Below are positions 28,239 through 38,342 of a DNA stretch of 64,000 nucleotides, one piece after another. Each line of letters begins with the position of its first letter. Position 1 is the stretch's first letter. This DNA is from Phycisphaerales bacterium (GTDB taxonomy: Bacteria > Planctomycetota > Phycisphaerae > Sedimentisphaerales > UBA12454), in assembly GCA_003142595.1 (NCBI GenBank), contig PLMU01000007.1, forward strand, positions 146,546-210,545, written 5' to 3'. Below the pieces are notes generated by a model, which saw only the letters and a list, made by a program, of their open reading frames with translations, did no database searches and was not told the origin of the DNA. The position numbers were made by a program, and so were the translations under genes.

Positions 28239-29474
28239 ATGCCTGAAAAAACTGATATATACAAACTTGCCAACGGAATGACGATTATCGGCGTTCCTGT
28301 GGCCGGAGTGCAATCTGCCGCGTTTGAGTTTCTTCTGCCGGGCGGTGCTTCTCTAATGCCCGACGGCTGCTGCGGTGCACCTGCGGTAATTGAAGACTGG
28401 ATTTTCAGAGGAGCAGGCGGCAAAAGCAGCAGAGAGCTTACTGACCTTCTCGACGGCTTGGGTCTTCATCGCGGAAGCGCAGTCGAATCGAAACATATCG
28501 CCCTGGCGGCGGCACTCGAAGCGGAAAATTTGCTCAAAGCCATTGAGCTTTACGCTGATATCATCCTCAAACCTGCTCTCGAACCTCAGCAGTTCGAATA
28601 TTCAAAACAACTCGCGCTGCAGGGACTGCTCAGCCTTGACGACGACCCAAGACATAAAACGATGCTTTTGCTCAGGGAGCATTTTTATCCCGACCCGCTG
28701 GGCAGAAACACCGCAGGCAAACAGGAAGATTTGCAGAATCTTACAGCCCAAAAAGCAAAACAGATATTCGATGAAAATTTCAGTCTTTCGCAGACAATTC
28801 TGGCTGTCGCAGGAAAATATGATTTCAAAACACTTTGCTCTGCTGGAGAAAAACTCTTCGCCGCCGAAAAACCAAAAAAAACAAAAGATATAACCGCAAA
28901 AAAACAATCGCTTGCCCATCATCATTATCCGCACGAAGGCGCTCAGGTGCATATCGGCCTGATGACAGGCTCTGTAACAGCTCAAAGCAAGGATTATTAT
29001 AACGCCAGGCTCGCTGTCGCCGTTCTTTCAGGCGGTATGAGCTCAAGACTTTTTACCGAGGTCAGAGAAAAAAGAGGTCTTTGTTACGCTATCGGCGCTA
29101 GTTTCCACAGCCTCAAAGAAATGGCCGGCATCGGCTGTTACGCCGGCTGTGCTCCCGAAAAGGCACAGGAAACTTACGATGTGATAATTCAGCAATTTAA
29201 AAGTCTTGCCGACGGCGTAAGCGAACAGGAACTTGCGCGGGCAAAAATCGGACTGCAAAGCGCACTGGTTATGCAAAGCGAATCTACTTCAGCAAGGTCT
29301 GGTGCTGCCGCATCGGATTACTATATGCTCGGAAAAGTCCGCAGCCTTGACGAAATAAAACAGAATATAGAAAAAACCACCGTTAAAAGCGTTCTCGAAT
29401 ATCTGAAAAATAATCCTTTCGATAAATTCTGCTCTGTAACTATAGGACCGACAGAAATAAAAACGATACAATAA
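28239..29474 (+). CDS. M16 family peptidase-like subunit lacking HXXEH (retains R/Y motif)
   Basis: KLANGMTIIGVPVAGVQSAAFEFLLPGG...; catalytic box replaced by APAVIEDWIFRGAGG; FTEVREKRGLCYAIGASFHSL present. Confidence 0.85.
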   Translation: MPEKTDIYKLANGMTIIGVPVAGVQSAAFEFLLPGGASLMPDGCCGAPAVIEDWIFRGAGGKSSRELTDLLDGLGLHRGSAVESKHIALAAALEAENLLKAIELYADIILKPALEPQQFEYSKQLALQGLLSLDDDPRHKTMLLLREHFYPDPLGRNTAGKQEDLQNLTAQKAKQIFDENFSLSQTILAVAGKYDFKTLCSAGEKLFAAEKPKKTKDITAKKQSLAHHHYPHEGAQVHIGLMTGSVTAQSKDYYNARLAVAVLSGGMSSRLFTEVREKRGLCYAIGASFHSLKEMAGIGCYAGCAPEKAQETYDVIIQQFKSLADGVSEQELARAKIGLQSALVMQSESTSARSGAAASDYYMLGKVRSLDEIKQNIEKTTVKSVLEYLKNNPFDKFCSVTIGPTEIKTIQ

Positions 29475-30691
29475 TGGAATTAAAACATAAAAAACTTGCC
29501 AACGGCCTGAATATCATCGGCGAAGTCAATAAAGACGCCCAGTCGGCGGCAGCAGGCTTTTTTGTAAAAACCGGCTCAAGGGATGAGACCGACGACATCA
29601 ACGGCGTAAGCCATTTTCTCGAGCATATGATTTTTAAAGGCACAGACAAACTTTCAGCTCACGATGTTAACCGCATCTTCGACGATATTGGCGCACAATA
29701 CAACGCCTGCACTACAGAAGAAAATACCATTTACTATGCAGCGACTTTGCCTGAACAACTCGCCGGAACCGTAAAGTTATGGTGTCAATTGATGCGTCCC
29801 GCTCTGAGGGATGACGATTTCAATATGGAAAAAAATGTCATCCTCGAAGAAATCGCGATGTATAAGGATTTGCCGGAGTTCGATGTCCGCGAAAGCTGCA
29901 GAACTTTGCATTTCGGTTCGCATCCCTGCGGAAAAAGCGTGCTCGGTTCGGTCGAAAGCATAAAGGCTCTGAAAAGCAAACAGATGAGAGAATATTTCGA
30001 AAGCAGATATGCTCCGAATAATATGACCGCTGCGATTGCGGGAAATTTCGACTTCGAAAAAATCTGCGATTACATAGAAAGCCTATGCGGAAACTGGACA
30101 CCCAAACAGGCCGAACGAAAAACCGAATATTTCGCCGGAACCGGAAAGAAAGAATCTCAGAAAAAAAATAATCTTAATATTCAGCATATTTGCCTGATGA
30201 GTCCGACCGTTTCATACCAGGACGACAGGGCTTATGCCGCTATGCTGCTTGCGAAAATTATCGGCGACGAGGTCGGATCACGGTTTTTCTGGGAATTGGT
30301 AGATACTGCCATTGCTGAAACCGCCAGTATGCATTGTGAAGCGATGGACGGCGTAGGTGCTTTTTACACTTATGTCCGGGCCGATGCGAAAAATAGCTCA
30401 AAAGCTATGCAAATTGTCGAGAATATTTTCAAGTCGCTGAATAAAGATAAAATCACGGCAGCCGAACTCCAGAAAGCCAAAAATAAGGTCCTGTCGGGCG
30501 TTACGATTAAAAACGAGATTCCGATGGGAAGGCTGGTTGAGCTTGGTCTAAACTGGGTCTATTTAGGCAAGTATAGGCCTATTGAAGACGAAATTCAGCG
30601 GGTTAAACGCGTAACCCTGGAAGATTTACAAAATCTTATTGTTCAATATCCGCCTATAAATTTCACTCAGTTTTCGATAGGGCCGGAATAA
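29474..30691 (+). CDS. M16 family zinc metallopeptidase (HXXEH-containing subunit)
   Basis: INGVSHFLEHMIFKGTDKLSAHDVNRIFDDIGAQYNACTTEENTIYYA (HFLEH...E); overlaps upstream gene by 1 nt. Confidence 0.92.
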   Translation: MELKHKKLANGLNIIGEVNKDAQSAAAGFFVKTGSRDETDDINGVSHFLEHMIFKGTDKLSAHDVNRIFDDIGAQYNACTTEENTIYYAATLPEQLAGTVKLWCQLMRPALRDDDFNMEKNVILEEIAMYKDLPEFDVRESCRTLHFGSHPCGKSVLGSVESIKALKSKQMREYFESRYAPNNMTAAIAGNFDFEKICDYIESLCGNWTPKQAERKTEYFAGTGKKESQKKNNLNIQHICLMSPTVSYQDDRAYAAMLLAKIIGDEVGSRFFWELVDTAIAETASMHCEAMDGVGAFYTYVRADAKNSSKAMQIVENIFKSLNKDKITAAELQKAKNKVLSGVTIKNEIPMGRLVELGLNWVYLGKYRPIEDEIQRVKRVTLEDLQNLIVQYPPINFTQFSIGPE

Positions 30692-30764
30692 TTTTAATTT
30701 CACCAATTTTTTGCTTTTTTCATAATTTATGGTATAATACGTTCTCAAGGAGTAATTGTCAGTT

Positions 30765-31178
30765 ATGGAAAACAAAAATGATGACAATGGCAGAATTGCA
30801 CGGATAGAAGTTCCTTCTATGCCTACGTTCGAAGAAATATTGAGAAATAAAAAACCTGCTGCATACGCATCTATACGAAACTCCGACGAAAAAGAGTTTG
30901 TCAGCAAAATCGTCGAAAAAATCAGCCGGGGCGACGGGCAGGATTTCTCAGAAGAAGTTCCATCTTTCAATCTCGGTCAGCAGATTCTCTCGCAGCAAAG
31001 AAAAATAGCCGGTCTTAAAAGAAAATCCCCTTCATCAACTGATGCAGGCAATACTCAACCATCTCCATCGATAAAACTTCCTTCGATACAATCTATACAA
31101 CCCCCGGCATCGCCGCAGCAGCAGATTATCTCTGAAATAATCGCCAGGGAAATTAAAAATTTAACCTCTGTTCGGTAG
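30765..31178 (+). CDS. Hypothetical protein
   Basis: ORF with AAGGAG upstream and TTGCTT-N16-TATAAT promoter-like sequence (30711-30738); low-complexity Ser/Pro region. Confidence 0.6.
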   Translation: MENKNDDNGRIARIEVPSMPTFEEILRNKKPAAYASIRNSDEKEFVSKIVEKISRGDGQDFSEEVPSFNLGQQILSQQRKIAGLKRKSPSSTDAGNTQPSPSIKLPSIQSIQPPASPQQQIISEIIAREIKNLTSVR

Positions 31179-31200
31179 CCGGCCGCACGTAAAGTCTTTG

Positions 31201-31229
31201 TTGACAATACCCTTGCTTTACTTTAACAT
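31201..31229 (+). promoter_or_regulatory. Predicted promoter for isocitrate/isopropylmalate dehydrogenase gene
   Basis: TTGACA - 17 nt - TAACAT; ATG at 31259 behind GGAGA. Confidence 0.5.
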
Positions 31230-31258
31230 ATTCTGTTTTTACTGGAGATATTCTAATT

Positions 31259-32341
31259 ATGACAACGGTTACACTGATTACAGGCGATGGAATTGGTCCC
31301 GAAATCGCTGAGGCAGCAAAAAGATGTATTGACGCGACAGGCGTCGACATTAAATGGGAAATGGCCGAGGCCGGCGTGGACGTTATGGCCAAAACCGGTA
31401 CGCCTCTTCCGCAGGCTACTATTGACTCGGTAAAGAAAAACGGAATCGGATTAAAAGCCCCCATCACAACTCCGGTCGGCACAGGTTTTCGAAGCATTAA
31501 TGTTTTTTTGAGACAGGAGCTTGAGCTTTACGCATGCCTGCGGCCGTGCAAAAGCTACAAAGGCGTGCGCAGCAGATACAGCAATATCGACCTTGTGCTT
31601 GTCCGCGAAAATACCGAAGACCTTTACGCGGGCATCGAATTTGAAAAAGGCAAAGACGATACGATAGAACTTATCAACTGGCTCAACAATCACAGCAAAA
31701 GAAAAATCGGTAACGATGCCGGAATAAGTATCAAGCCAATCAGCGTTAAAGGCACGGAAAAAATAGTGCGTTTCGCATTCGAATACGCCAGAAAAAATAA
31801 AAGAAAAAAAGTAACAAGCGTTCACAAAGCCAACATTATGAAATACACCGACGGCCTGTGGCTTGAAATAAGCAGAAAAATAGCAAAGAAATATTCTGAT
31901 ATCGAATTCGAAGACCGCATCGTAGATAATATGTGTATGCAGCTTATACAAAAGCCGGAGCTTTATGATGTTCTGGTTCTGCCGAATCTTTACGGCGATA
32001 TTCTCAGCGACCTTTGTGCAGGACTTGTCGGCGGACTTGGCGTTGCGCCGGGCGCGAACATCGGCGACAAGGGCGCTATCTTCGAAGCCACTCACGGAAG
32101 CGCACCGAAATACGCAGGCCAAAATAAAGTCAATCCGTGCGCTTTGATTCTTTCCGGCGTTCTGCTGCTGCGGCATATTGGCAAAACAAAAGAGGCGGAT
32201 AAACTCGAAAAGGCAGTCGCGGATGTTATAGCCCAGGGCAAAGATGTAACTTATGATATGAAAGCCGACAGGAACGATCCGACCGCCGTCGGAACAAGCC
32301 AAATGGCTGACGCAATAATCCGAAAAATTAAAAACGGCTAA
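31259..32341 (+). CDS. NAD-dependent isocitrate/3-isopropylmalate dehydrogenase family protein
   Basis: [78 protein letters not shown]. Confidence 0.93.
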   Translation: MTTVTLITGDGIGPEIAEAAKRCIDATGVDIKWEMAEAGVDVMAKTGTPLPQATIDSVKKNGIGLKAPITTPVGTGFRSINVFLRQELELYACLRPCKSYKGVRSRYSNIDLVLVRENTEDLYAGIEFEKGKDDTIELINWLNNHSKRKIGNDAGISIKPISVKGTEKIVRFAFEYARKNKRKKVTSVHKANIMKYTDGLWLEISRKIAKKYSDIEFEDRIVDNMCMQLIQKPELYDVLVLPNLYGDILSDLCAGLVGGLGVAPGANIGDKGAIFEATHGSAPKYAGQNKVNPCALILSGVLLLRHIGKTKEADKLEKAVADVIAQGKDVTYDMKADRNDPTAVGTSQMADAIIRKIKNG

Positions 32342-32362
32342 ATATTATTTCAGGAGCCTGAT

Positions 32363-33424
32363 TTGTACGCGACTTTCTGGCGAAAACTGGTTGCATCCCA
32401 AAATCCGCCGCTGGTCTATAGGATTCTGCGATGGGCGTTGCTTGTGCCTTCATTTTTTTACCGCATCGCTGTCGCTCTGCGCAATCAGCTCTATGACAAG
32501 TCCGTTTTAAAAACGGTAAAAGTTCCCGCCGCAGTAATAAGCATCGGCAACATCACTACCGGCGGCACCGGCAAAACACCTCTGGTCGCCTGGCTTTGCA
32601 ATCATTACACCGCCAAAGGTGTTTCGACCGCTGTGCTGACAAGAGGCTATAAAACTAAGGATTCTGTCTTTGCCGACGAGCCTGCGATGCTCGCCAAGGC
32701 ATCACCGGACGCAAAAGTTATTGTCAACCCCGACAGAATAGCCGGCGCCCAAAAAGCGATTAGCGAATACAATGCAAAACTTCTGATTATGGATGACGGC
32801 TTTCAGCATCGAAAACTTGCCAGAGATATCGATATTGTCGCTGTCGATGCGACTGAACCGTTCGGCTACGAAAAACTTCTGCCCGCCGGCCTGTTAAGAG
32901 AGCCGCTCGATTCGCTCAAAAGAGCGGATGCAGTTGTGATAACGCGTTCCAACCAGAACAGCCCTGAAATAATCAGTGAAATAAAAGATAGAATATCCCA
33001 GATTAACTCTGATATTGTCTTTGCCTCTGCTGTTCATAAGCCTTTGGGCGTAAAACTCATAAAAGACGACCAAATGCAGTTAAAAGAGCTTATCGGCAAA
33101 AAAATATATGCCTTTTGCGGCATCGGCAACCCGGCTTCTTTTTTTCAAACTCTCTCGGATATGGCTCTTAACATTGTCGGCACAAAAGTATATAATGATC
33201 ACTATATGTATACCGACGCCGACATCGCGGCCATCTACGAAGACGCTTCATATAAGCATGCACAGCTTGTTCTTACAACGCATAAGGATTGGATAAAAAC
33301 CGCTCTTTTGAGTATTGATAAATTTGAAATACCGTTCGCTGCCCTGCTGATAGAGCTTGAGTTTATCGGCGGACAGGAAAATATTATTGCTCTTGTTGAT
33401 AAGGCTATTGAAAAATATGTATGA
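32363..33424 (+). CDS. lpxK: Tetraacyldisaccharide 4'-kinase
   Basis: ISIGNITTGGTGKTPLVAWL; LTRGYKT; DDGFQHRKLARDIDIVAVDATEPFG. Confidence 0.93.
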   Translation: MYATFWRKLVASQNPPLVYRILRWALLVPSFFYRIAVALRNQLYDKSVLKTVKVPAAVISIGNITTGGTGKTPLVAWLCNHYTAKGVSTAVLTRGYKTKDSVFADEPAMLAKASPDAKVIVNPDRIAGAQKAISEYNAKLLIMDDGFQHRKLARDIDIVAVDATEPFGYEKLLPAGLLREPLDSLKRADAVVITRSNQNSPEIISEIKDRISQINSDIVFASAVHKPLGVKLIKDDQMQLKELIGKKIYAFCGIGNPASFFQTLSDMALNIVGTKVYNDHYMYTDADIAAIYEDASYKHAQLVLTTHKDWIKTALLSIDKFEIPFAALLIELEFIGGQENIIALVDKAIEKYV

Positions 33425-34907
33425 CGAACTGATAAATATTGTTCAAAACCTCGGCTCACCGAAAGTACTGCTGGCCGGAGACTTTTTGCTGGATATTTAT
33501 GTCTATGGCGACGCACTAAGAATTAGTCCCGAAGCACCTGTTCCGGTGCTAAAGGTCATCAGCAGAGAATACCGCCCCGGCGGAGCCGCCTCCGTCGCCG
33601 CAGACCTTGCGGCTCTGGGCGCAAAAACGATTTGCCTGGGAGCGGTTGGAAAAGATACTAACGCTCAAACTCTTAAAATGCTCCTCGAAGGCGTCGGCGC
33701 TGATATATCCGGCATGGTCGAAGTCCTCGACAGACCCACAATCACAAAAGAAAGATTCGTCGGCCTTGCTCAGCACATCCATCCCCAGCAGCTTTTAAGA
33801 GTGGACGAAGAAAATGATTCGCCTTTAAGCGAACAGATTTATCAAAAACTTCTCGATATGTATAAAAAGAAGCTCCCGCAGGTGGATATCGTCTGTCTGC
33901 AGGATTATAATAAAGGATTGTTCGAAAAAGATTTTTGCATTTCATTGATTAAACTCGCCAAAGCAGCCGGCAAAAAAGTTCTTATAGACCCGGCCCCGAA
34001 AGCGGACTTTGCAAAATACTCCAATGCCTCGGTAATTACACCAAACCGTCTTGAAGCTTCCGCTGCATCTGGAATTAGTATAAAAACCATTGACGATGCC
34101 GCCAAAGCCGCTGCCAAACTCAGTAAAGAACTTAAACTCGACGCTGTTGTGATAACTCTCGACAAAGAAGGCGCGTATCTGAAAACAAATTCCATCGGAC
34201 AGCATATTCCTACAATTACAAGAAAAGTTTATGACGTTACTGGTGCAGGCGATGTGGTCCTTGCCGCCCTTGCCGCCTCGCTTGCGGCAGGAGTCGATTA
34301 CAAATTGGCCGTTGAAATCTGCAATATCGCAGGCGGTATTGAGGTCGAGAAATTCGGCACCGCGACTGTTACAATCGACGAAATTATTAACGAACTTATT
34401 AGCAGAAAACAAAAAAGCGGCTCAAAACTCAAAAGCTTCGAGCAGCTCGAAAATCAGCTTAAATGGCACAGAAGCCTCAAACATAAAATCGTATTTACTA
34501 ACGGCTGTTTTGACGTTTTGCACAGGGGACACATTGAATTTTTGAACTTCTGCAAAAAACAGGGCGACATTGTTGTGCTGGCCCTTAACAGCGACAAAAG
34601 CGTAAAAAAAATTAAAGATCCAGACAGGCCGATTAACAACCAGCTCGACAGAGCGGCTGTTCTTTCTGCGATTGAAAGCGTTGATTATATCGTAATCTTC
34701 GACGATCCCGACCCTCTGAACACTGTCAAAAAAGTTAAGCCGGATGTGCTTGTCAAAGGTCAGGACTGGGAACATAAAGGCGTTATCGGCAGAGAATTTG
34801 TCGAATCTAACGGCGGGAAAGTCGTGCTTGCTCCTCTGGTCGAGGGAAAAAGTTCCACCGACACCATCGAAAAAATGAAATCGCTCAAGAAGGAGAAGAA
34901 AAAATGA
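33417..34907 (+). CDS. hldE: Bifunctional heptose-7-phosphate kinase/heptose-1-phosphate adenylyltransferase
   Basis: PfkB kinase N-half (VLLAGDFLLDIYVYGD...VYDVTGAGDVVLAALA) and nucleotidyltransferase C-half (VFTNGCFDVLHRGHIEFL); ATG 33417 preferred to track start. Confidence 0.94.
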   Translation: MYDELINIVQNLGSPKVLLAGDFLLDIYVYGDALRISPEAPVPVLKVISREYRPGGAASVAADLAALGAKTICLGAVGKDTNAQTLKMLLEGVGADISGMVEVLDRPTITKERFVGLAQHIHPQQLLRVDEENDSPLSEQIYQKLLDMYKKKLPQVDIVCLQDYNKGLFEKDFCISLIKLAKAAGKKVLIDPAPKADFAKYSNASVITPNRLEASAASGISIKTIDDAAKAAAKLSKELKLDAVVITLDKEGAYLKTNSIGQHIPTITRKVYDVTGAGDVVLAALAASLAAGVDYKLAVEICNIAGGIEVEKFGTATVTIDEIINELISRKQKSGSKLKSFEQLENQLKWHRSLKHKIVFTNGCFDVLHRGHIEFLNFCKKQGDIVVLALNSDKSVKKIKDPDRPINNQLDRAAVLSAIESVDYIVIFDDPDPLNTVKKVKPDVLVKGQDWEHKGVIGREFVESNGGKVVLAPLVEGKSSTDTIEKMKSLKKEKKK

Positions 34908-35470
34908 AAGAACTCATCAGGCAAACGCTCGCGGAACATCGCAAAATGCTTGAAAACCTTCAGCAGACAGGTATCGATACCATTGAGAAAGCGGCTAATA
35001 CAATAATCAATTGCGTTAAGAAAGGCGGAGTAGTGTATATCTGCGGCAACGGAGGCTCGGCCGCCGATGCTCAGCATATCGCCGCCGAACTTATCGGCAG
35101 ATTCCTGAAAAACAGAAAAGCTCTGCCCGCCGTCGCCCTTTCAACTGATACTTCCGTTTTAACTGCAGTCGCAAATGATACCGGCTTCGATAAAATTTTT
35201 GCAAGACAGGTTGAAGGGCTTGTAAAAAAAGGAGACTGCCTCTGGGCATTATCCACAAGCGGCAAAAGTCCGAATGTATTAGCCGCGGCGAAACTGGCCA
35301 AAAAACGCGGCGCTAAAATTATAGCTTTCACCGGAAAAACAAACAGCCCGCTTGAAAAAATCGCGGATGTCTGTTTTTGTGCCCCGAATGACAAAACCTT
35401 CGCTGTGCAGGAAATGCATCAGATTGCGTATCATATTATATGCGGCCTGGTCGAAAGGCATTTTGCTTAG
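34904..35470 (+). CDS. gmhA: Sedoheptulose-7-phosphate isomerase
   Basis: SIS domain: YICGNGGSAADAQHIAAELIGRFLKNRKALPAVALSTDTS. Confidence 0.94.
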   Translation: MKELIRQTLAEHRKMLENLQQTGIDTIEKAANTIINCVKKGGVVYICGNGGSAADAQHIAAELIGRFLKNRKALPAVALSTDTSVLTAVANDTGFDKIFARQVEGLVKKGDCLWALSTSGKSPNVLAAAKLAKKRGAKIIAFTGKTNSPLEKIADVCFCAPNDKTFAVQEMHQIAYHIICGLVERHFA

Positions 35471-35479
35471 GAAATTATT

Positions 35480-36475
35480 ATGCCAGATAAAGCGATATTT
35501 CTCGACAGGGATGACACAATTATCGAGGACCCCGGCTATATAAACAGCGCCGAACAGGTGAAACTTGTCCCCGCGGCGGCGCAGGCATTAGTCGAGCTTC
35601 GAAAACTTGGTTTTAAACTAATCGTTGTTTCGAATCAGTCCGGCATTGCCCGCGGTATTATCCAGGAACAGGCCATTGGGCAGATACACGATAGACTAAA
35701 GCAGCTTCTTGCCGAACATAACGCCTATTTGGACAGAATATATTTCTGCCCCTTTCATCCCGACGGAGCGGTGCAGAAATTCCGAAAAGACAGCGATTGG
35801 CGAAAACCAAAACCCGGAATGCTCCTTGCCGCTTCGAAGGAAATGAAAATCAGTCTGGCCGATTCGTGGATGATTGGCAACGGCTATGCTGACATCGCAG
35901 CCGGAAAAGCCGCAGGATGCAGAACTGTCCTTATTAAATCGAACATAAAACCGCCTGAAAAAAAACCCGGCGACCCAGACCCCAATTTCGAGGTAATAAA
36001 TATGCGAGAAGCGGTCAATGTAGTCAAAAGAGAAATTACACGAAAGCCCGCTCCCCCGCAGATGCAAACAATACAACAGCCCGAAATTCCGCAGTCGCCG
36101 TCCCCTGTTCCTGCCCCTGCCCTTCAAGAGCAGATAACAATAGATGAAGCGCAGCAGGAACCCGACAATGAGATACAAATTGAACCATCTCCACCGGCCG
36201 AACCCCCTGTTGCTTCCAACAGAACAGAACAATTATTGGAAGATATTAAACTTCTTCTTAAAAGCCATCAGAGGAACGAGCAGTTTTCCGAATTTTCAGC
36301 TATGAAGCTTCTCGCAGGTGTCTTGCAGGTTCTTTCGCTGTTCTGCATCGTTGTGGCCGTATGGTATAAACTGTCCCCGACCGGAAAAGACGACGCCGTC
36401 TTTTCAGCTATCGGCTTTGCGGTTGTTTTCCAGCTCATAACCCTTACACTTTATATTATGCACAGAGACAAGTGA
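35480..36475 (+). CDS. gmhB: D-glycero-manno-heptose-1,7-bisphosphate phosphatase with Pro-rich linker and C-terminal membrane segment
   Basis: HAD motifs AIFLDRDDTIIEDPGYI, VVSNQSGIARG, CPFHPDG, KPKPGMLLAA; C-terminal two hydrophobic helices. Confidence 0.9.
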   Translation: MPDKAIFLDRDDTIIEDPGYINSAEQVKLVPAAAQALVELRKLGFKLIVVSNQSGIARGIIQEQAIGQIHDRLKQLLAEHNAYLDRIYFCPFHPDGAVQKFRKDSDWRKPKPGMLLAASKEMKISLADSWMIGNGYADIAAGKAAGCRTVLIKSNIKPPEKKPGDPDPNFEVINMREAVNVVKREITRKPAPPQMQTIQQPEIPQSPSPVPAPALQEQITIDEAQQEPDNEIQIEPSPPAEPPVASNRTEQLLEDIKLLLKSHQRNEQFSEFSAMKLLAGVLQVLSLFCIVVAVWYKLSPTGKDDAVFSAIGFAVVFQLITLTLYIMHRDK

Positions 36476-36490
36476 CGCGGCAGGCGCATT

Positions 36491-37528
36491 ATGAGCACTA
36501 AAAATATTTTAGTCTGGCTGCCTTCACCGATGGGCGACGCCATAATGGCAACGCCGAGCCTGCGATGCATCAGAAGTCTCTATGAAAAAGATAAAATCTT
36601 CTTCTTCGCAAACAAAACGGTCACAGAAATCATGGCCGGCTGTCCGTCTGTCGACCTGTCTATAACCATAGAGAAAAATAATCCTTTCGCAATCGCTGCC
36701 AAACTTAAAAAATATAATTTCGACACTGCGATTCTTTTCAAAAACTCATTCGCTTCCGCACTTGCCGTGTATCTTGCGGGCATTAAAACGCGAATAGGAT
36801 ACGCCAGAGAATTCAGAGGTTATTTCCTCACTGAAAAACTTATTCCGCCCAAAATCAGCCGTTCACGCTTTAAACCTCTTTCAGCGGTTGATTACTATCT
36901 CGCTATCGCCTCGCGCCTTGGCCGTGATACTTCGAACAGAAGAACAGAACTTAGCGTCAATGAAAACGACATAAAAACAGTTTGCGAAAAGTTCGGCGAA
37001 AAAATTACCGGCCGCAATCCTCTTGTCATTCTCGTGCCGGGCGGCGCTTTCGGACCCAGCAAACTCTGGCCCGAAGACAGATTCGCGAAAGTATCCGACT
37101 TTCTCACGAATAAATTTTCCGCCAATGTCTTTATTTCGGTAAGCCCTCACAAAAATGAAGTTCAGATTGCCGAAAACATCTGCTCTGCTGCGAAAAAACC
37201 TGTTGTAAACCTGGCAAAGCATCCTCTTACGCTTGGCCAGTTAAAGGCTCTCTTTTCATACGCCAACCTTGTAATCACCAATGACACCGGCCCTCGCCAT
37301 ATCGCCATTGCGCTTAATCGAAAAATTGTTTCGCTTTTCGGACCGAATAATCCAAAATGGACTGAATATGATTATCCTGACGAAATAAAAATTATCGCAG
37401 ACGTCCCCTGTGCTCCCTGCAATAAACCCGTATGCAAAGAGGGTAAACACTATTGTATGGAATCCATAACAGCAGATTCCGTCTGCCAGGCCGCGGAAAA
37501 ATTGCTTTCAGGAAACAAAAATGAGTGA
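36491..37528 (+). CDS. ADP-heptose:LPS heptosyltransferase (GT9)
   Basis: WLPSPMGDAIMATPSLRCIRSLY; NDTGPRHIAIALNRKIVSLFGPNNPKWTEYD. Confidence 0.92.
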   Translation: MSTKNILVWLPSPMGDAIMATPSLRCIRSLYEKDKIFFFANKTVTEIMAGCPSVDLSITIEKNNPFAIAAKLKKYNFDTAILFKNSFASALAVYLAGIKTRIGYAREFRGYFLTEKLIPPKISRSRFKPLSAVDYYLAIASRLGRDTSNRRTELSVNENDIKTVCEKFGEKITGRNPLVILVPGGAFGPSKLWPEDRFAKVSDFLTNKFSANVFISVSPHKNEVQIAENICSAAKKPVVNLAKHPLTLGQLKALFSYANLVITNDTGPRHIAIALNRKIVSLFGPNNPKWTEYDYPDEIKIIADVPCAPCNKPVCKEGKHYCMESITADSVCQAAEKLLSGNKNE

Positions 37529-38333
37529 ATTTATTGAAATCGCTCCTGATTTTTCCGTCCGCAGCGACTTTGTCGATTGCTTTAAAAGACTTGGTCTTGA
37601 CAGCATAGAGAAGATTTTTTCCTTTGAAAAAGGAAAAGACCTGACCAAGGATAATCTCCCCGCTTCCCGCCGGCGGATTATGTTCGAAACCGACAACCCC
37701 AAAACTACTTTGTTTTTAAAAAGATATGAAAGTGTTCCAAAATTTACTCAATTAAAAAACTCCCTTGCCAGGCGAAAAAAAATATCGACAATGGCCTGCG
37801 ACTTGGAGCCTGCCGAAATTCTTCGCCAGCTCGGCATTAATACCCCGCAAACAATAGCTTTCGGCCAACAGTGGCAGGGATTTTTTGAAAAGCGAAGCTT
37901 CATCATAACTGAAAAAATACCCGATTCTTCCAGTCTCGAAGTAAAACTCCAGAAAAAAACTAAAAATTTCATCGAAAACCTCGCCTCTTTCGTAAGAAAA
38001 TTCCACAATACCGGCTTTCGTCATCGCGATTTGTATCTGTGCCATATTTTCTGCGATTCGCGGGGGCAATTTACACTCATAGACCTCAGCAGAGTCTTCA
38101 AACCACTTGTTTTCTCCAAAAAATTTCTTGTAAAAGACCTCGCTCAGCTTTATTATTCCGCTCCGGGCAATTTTTTTACAAAAACAGACCGCCTGAGATT
38201 CTTATTGTGCTATCTGCAAAAAGATAAACTTACAAGACAGGATAAAATACTTATAAAAAATATTAAATCGAAGGCAAAGCAAATGGCAACGCACGACAAA
38301 AAGCACGGCCGAGTCGCGCCATTTGAAAAATAA
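37521..38333 (+). CDS. Lipopolysaccharide core kinase (WaaP/KdkA/InaA-type)
   Basis: Kinase-like fold: TTLFLKRYE...SFIITEKIPDSSSLE...FHNTGFRHRDLYLCHIFCDSRGQFTLIDLSRV. Confidence 0.85.
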   Translation: MSEFIEIAPDFSVRSDFVDCFKRLGLDSIEKIFSFEKGKDLTKDNLPASRRRIMFETDNPKTTLFLKRYESVPKFTQLKNSLARRKKISTMACDLEPAEILRQLGINTPQTIAFGQQWQGFFEKRSFIITEKIPDSSSLEVKLQKKTKNFIENLASFVRKFHNTGFRHRDLYLCHIFCDSRGQFTLIDLSRVFKPLVFSKKFLVKDLAQLYYSAPGNFFTKTDRLRFLLCYLQKDKLTRQDKILIKNIKSKAKQMATHDKKHGRVAPFEK

Positions 38334-38342
38334 CCGAAAAAT

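Noticed and set aside
31451-32302. 283-aa minus-strand ORF
   Set aside because: Fully antisense to the isocitrate/isopropylmalate dehydrogenase gene; no recognisable family.
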